Below are positions 6,495 to 9,234 of a DNA stretch of 9,234 nt, piece by piece. The notes below the pieces were generated by a model. It did not search any database. It was not told the DNA's origin and saw only the letters and a list, made by a program, of their open reading frames with translations. Every line of letters starts with the position of its first letter. The first letter of the stretch is position 1. The stretch is taken from contig JAGBWT010000198.1 in the NCBI GenBank assembly GCA_017629615.1, positions 1 to 9,234 of the forward strand, written 5' to 3'. The stretch is from Alistipes sp. (GTDB lineage: Bacteria > Bacteroidota > Bacteroidia > Bacteroidales > Rikenellaceae). The position numbers and the translations under genes were made by a program.

Positions 6495-7613
6495 ATGACA
6501 CCAATCCAATTTCGTCGTCATCTTCACGCCAATCCCGAACTCTCGTTCAAGGAGTTCCGTACGGCCGAATTTATCGAGTCGTCGCTTGTGGCAGCCAATA
6601 TCGAGTGTCGCCGTATTGCCGATACGGGGGTCTTGGCCCGTATCGAGGGTCGTGGCAACAGGTCGCGTGCTGTCGTGTTGCGAGCCGATATTGATGCACT
6701 CCCGATAACCGAAACGACGGGGCTTGACTACGCTTCGCAGTGCGATGGCGTGATGCACGCTTGCGGTCACGATATGCACGCTGCGGTGCTGTATGGTGTG
6801 CTGTTGCGCCTTGCCGAAAATCCCGACTTCGAGGGTACGGTATTTGGTCTTTTCCAACCCGGTGAGGAGTGCAACCCTGGTGGTGCATCGAAGGTCTTGG
6901 CCGAAAATCCGTTCGAGGGCTACGATGTGCTGGCTGTGGTTGGCGAGCACGTCGATAGCGGCTTGGAGGTTGGCGAGTTGGGCTTCTGCCGAGGCGAATT
7001 TATGGCCGCCAGCGATGAGTTGCGTTTTTGGGTGCGTGGTCACGGAGGTCACGCCGCTATGCGCAATACGTTGAACGATACGGTTGCAGCAGCGGCTCAT
7101 CTTGTAACGATGCTCAATGCCGTGAATGACGAGGCGACAGTACTCTCGATAGGCAAGGTCGTGGCCAATGGTGCTACGAATGTAATCCCCGACGAGGTGG
7201 CGATGGAGGGTACGTTGCGCTGTTTCAGCGAGGAGCATCGTCGCACGGTGTGGCGCATTATCGAGGCCGCGTCCGCGTCGGTCGATGCCAAGTTCTCTAC
7301 GACGACCGAGGTCGATGTCAGCCACGGCTATCCTGCGGTTGTGAGCCGCGAGGAGTTGGTCGATAAGGCTCTTGCGCTTGCTGCCGAGCAGGGCGTCGCG
7401 ACGCAGATGCTTGGCCGACGATATACGGCCGAGGATTTTGGATTTTATTGCTTGCGCTATCCATCGCTCTTCTACCGCTTGGGTGTTGGTGCTGCTGCGG
7501 GTCGGAGCCACGCCTCGACCTTTGCACCCGACGAGGCGGCTATCGGAGTCGGAGTCGATTTTATGAGCAAGCTGACGCTGAAAATTTTTGAAGATGGGAA
7601 GACGAACGACTAA
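6495..7613 (+). CDS. M20-family metallopeptidase/amidohydrolase (hippurate hydrolase-like)
   Basis: This is a 372-residue cytoplasmic di-metal hydrolase of peptidase family M20, subfamily M20D, which includes hippurate hydrolase, N-acyl amino acid amidohydrolases and IAA-amino acid hydrolases. It would cleave an amide bond between an acyl group and an amino acid, or a similar small substrate; the actual substrate cannot be read from sequence. Visible signatures are RRHLHANPELSFKE (7-20), the metal-binding HACGHD (88-93; Cys90 and His92), FQPGEE (120-125; Glu124 as general base and Glu125 as ligand), His152 in GEHVD, GHGGHAA (182-188) in the dimerisation domain, HGYPAVV (277-283), AEDFGFY (312-318) and the final metal ligand His339. 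No signal peptide is seen. It starts 6 bp after the glutaminyl cyclase gene, with no Shine-Dalgarno sequence, and its last 20 bases overlap rnr. It contains no TTA, CTA or TCA codons in frame. Confidence 0.92.
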   Translation: MTPIQFRRHLHANPELSFKEFRTAEFIESSLVAANIECRRIADTGVLARIEGRGNRSRAVVLRADIDALPITETTGLDYASQCDGVMHACGHDMHAAVLYGVLLRLAENPDFEGTVFGLFQPGEECNPGGASKVLAENPFEGYDVLAVVGEHVDSGLEVGELGFCRGEFMAASDELRFWVRGHGGHAAMRNTLNDTVAAAAHLVTMLNAVNDEATVLSIGKVVANGATNVIPDEVAMEGTLRCFSEEHRRTVWRIIEAASASVDAKFSTTTEVDVSHGYPAVVSREELVDKALALAAEQGVATQMLGRRYTAEDFGFYCLRYPSLFYRLGVGAAAGRSHASTFAPDEAAIGVGVDFMSKLTLKIFEDGKTND

Positions 7614-9234
7614 AAACAGACGCACGAGTTTTACCGACCGTGCAAGTTTTATAATCAATATATTTCGTGAGCAGCCCGAGCGCAAATTTACGCTCAAACA
7701 TTTGGCTGCCGCTTCGGGAGGTGCCGACCGCGAGGGTCGCAACCTCACAAAGAGCATCATCGACACCCTTATCGAGCAGGGTCACGTCGAGATGGAGGGC
7801 CGTGGCCGCTACCGATTGAGTCGAGCGACACTCCCGCGCTACAAGGGTGTGGTCGATATGGGCTCGTCGGGGTCGATGTATGTTCGTGTGGCCGAACTCG
7901 ACTCCGATATCTTTATCCATTCGCGCAATGGCGCACACGCACTCGATGGCGACCTTGTCGAGATTGTCGTAACCAATCGCTCGCGAAATGGAGCATTGGA
8001 GGGCGAGGTTGTCGCAGTCGTGGAGCGTAGCTCTCGTTGTTATGCGGGTCGTGCCGAGGTTGTGTCGCGCACGGCTATTGTCGTTACGCCCGACTCGCGT
8101 CGTTTGCCGACGAGTGTATTTCTCTCGCGCAAACGCTATCCGAATATCGAGAGTGGCGACAAGGTGGTGGTGAGAGTTGTCGAGTGGCGCAACTGCGACG
8201 AGATGGCTACGGGCGAGTTGGTCGATTGCCTCGGTCGCGAGGGCGACAACGATGCCGAGATGCACGCCATACTGCTCGAATACGACCTGCCATACCGCTT
8301 TGAGCGCGAGGTTGAGGCGGCTGCCGAGGCTATCGACGAGCGAATCACGGAGCGTGATTTGGCCGAGCGTCGCGATATGCGCGATGTGCCGACGCTGACC
8401 ATCGACCCAGCCGACGCCAAGGATTTCGACGATGCACTCTCGCTGCGTTCGCTTGGCGATGGACGCTGGGAGGTCGGTGTCCATATAGCCGATGTGACGC
8501 ACTATGTTCGCCCGGGTTCGGTGATTGACGACGAGGCTCTGCGTCGTGCTACATCGGTATATTTGGTCGATAGGACTATCCCGATGCTGCCCGAGCGTTT
8601 GTCGAATGGCCTCTGTTCGCTCCGCCCCAACGAGGATAAACTCGCCTTCTCGGCGGTGTTTGTTATGCGTGACGATTTGACTATCGAGAGTGAGTGGTTT
8701 GGTCGTACGGTGATTTGCTCCGACCGTCGTTTTACATACGAGGAGGCCCAGCAGGTTATCGATAGCGGGGCGGGGGAGATGCAGACCGAGATTCTCACGT
8801 TGCATCGTTTGGCGCAGGCTATGCGTGCGGAGCGTTTCCGTAAGGGTGCAATAGCCTTTGCGCGTCGCGAGGCGAAATTTACGCTCGACGATAAGGGCTT
8901 CCCTACGGGAGTCTATTTCAAGGAGCAGCGCGAAGCCAACCAGCTTATCGAGGAGTTTATGCTGCTTGCCAACCGTAGCGTGGCGCGCTTCTGTGCCAAG
9001 CGCAACGGTCGTGCGCGTACGATGGTGTTCCGTGTACACGACGAGCCTAATAGCGAGAAGTTGGAGCGTTTCCGCTCATTTGTCTACCGTTTCGGCCACC
9101 ATTTCAAGGCCTCAAAGGGTGTAGCGGTGGCGAAGGAGATGAACTCTCTGCTTGTCTCGTTGCGAGGTCGGGTCGAGGAGAATGTTGTGACGTTGCTCGC
9201 CATTCGCTCGATGTCGAAGGCTATCTATACGACC
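7594..9234 (+). CDS. rnr: Ribonuclease R, 3'-5' exoribonuclease (partial, 3' end outside window)
   Basis: RNase R degrades RNA processively from the 3' end, including structured RNA, and works in mRNA decay and in RNA and ribosome quality control. The frame opens at ATG 7594 and is still open at the window edge after 547 codons; family members are usually somewhat over 700. In order there are a basic N-terminus, a winged-helix region (about 19-75), two cold-shock-type RNA-binding domains (about 80-240) and the RNB catalytic domain from about 260. The catalytic motif DPADAKDFDDA starts at residue 271, placing Asp271, Asp277, Asp279 and Asp280 one position from E. coli Asp272, 278, 280 and 281. 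Tyr323 matches E. coli Tyr324. The window ends at AIRSMSKAIYTT, just before the expected conserved segment with the catalytic Arg, so that segment and the S1 domain are not seen. The ATG lies 20 bp inside the end of the M20 gene in another frame, suggesting translational coupling. Confidence 0.96.
   Translation, partial: MGRRTTKNRRTSFTDRASFIINIFREQPERKFTLKHLAAASGGADREGRNLTKSIIDTLIEQGHVEMEGRGRYRLSRATLPRYKGVVDMGSSGSMYVRVAELDSDIFIHSRNGAHALDGDLVEIVVTNRSRNGALEGEVVAVVERSSRCYAGRAEVVSRTAIVVTPDSRRLPTSVFLSRKRYPNIESGDKVVVRVVEWRNCDEMATGELVDCLGREGDNDAEMHAILLEYDLPYRFEREVEAAAEAIDERITERDLAERRDMRDVPTLTIDPADAKDFDDALSLRSLGDGRWEVGVHIADVTHYVRPGSVIDDEALRRATSVYLVDRTIPMLPERLSNGLCSLRPNEDKLAFSAVFVMRDDLTIESEWFGRTVICSDRRFTYEEAQQVIDSGAGEMQTEILTLHRLAQAMRAERFRKGAIAFARREAKFTLDDKGFPTGVYFKEQREANQLIEEFMLLANRSVARFCAKRNGRARTMVFRVHDEPNSEKLERFRSFVYRFGHHFKASKGVAVAKEMNSLLVSLRGRVEENVVTLLAIRSMSKAIYTT

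Noticed and set aside
1..9234. CRISPR arrays, insertion sequences, tRNA or rRNA genes, defence or mobile systems
   Set aside because: No repeated spacer pattern, transposase, terminal repeats, RNA gene structure or defence protein was recognised. Coding sequence from core genes fills nearly all of the window, and no gap exceeds 120 bases.

Overview
The window looks like chromosomal core sequence from a member of the Bacteroidota, most likely Bacteroidales. Three kinds of evidence point there. Intergenic regions carry TAnnTTTG octamers, the -7 element of Bacteroidota promoters. No start codon has a convincing Shine-Dalgarno sequence. The transketolase, ClpP and trigger factor are of the Bacteroidota type. 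The moderately high GC content and the codon style suggest something like Alistipes/Rikenellaceae, but the genus is only a guess.

Left part, minus strand (positions 5573 down to about 10): tig (trigger factor), clpP, clpX and tkt (transketolase), in that order of transcription. The first three are a widespread protein quality-control cluster: a ribosome-bound chaperone, then the protease and unfoldase subunits of ClpXP. tkt sits where lon is found in the E. coli cluster, and it has its own promoter between clpX and tkt. A strong hairpin plus T-tract lies between tig and clpP, so tig and clpPX need not be made in equal amounts. A second terminator follows tkt at the left edge.

Middle (5574-5693): a 120-bp divergent promoter region. 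The same ten bases, TATCTTTGCG, face outwards on each strand, one copy for tig and one for the rightward genes. The rightward copy lies only 7 bases before its start codon, which implies a leaderless or nearly leaderless mRNA.

Right part, plus strand (5694 to the end): three tightly packed genes. They encode a lipoprotein glutaminyl cyclase (glutamine cyclotransferase family), a cytoplasmic M20-family amidohydrolase and the first 547 codons of ribonuclease R, which runs off the window. The gaps are 6 bp and then a 20-bp overlap, so they are probably one operon.

Every gene belongs to a known family. I found no CRISPR array, mobile element, tRNA or rRNA, and no convincing new system. The points of real interest are regulatory: the tig/clpP terminator, the mirror-image promoters and the leaderless start. 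There is also a strong codon avoidance that creates gene-length mirror-image open frames, and a trigger factor whose PPIase domain seems inactive.
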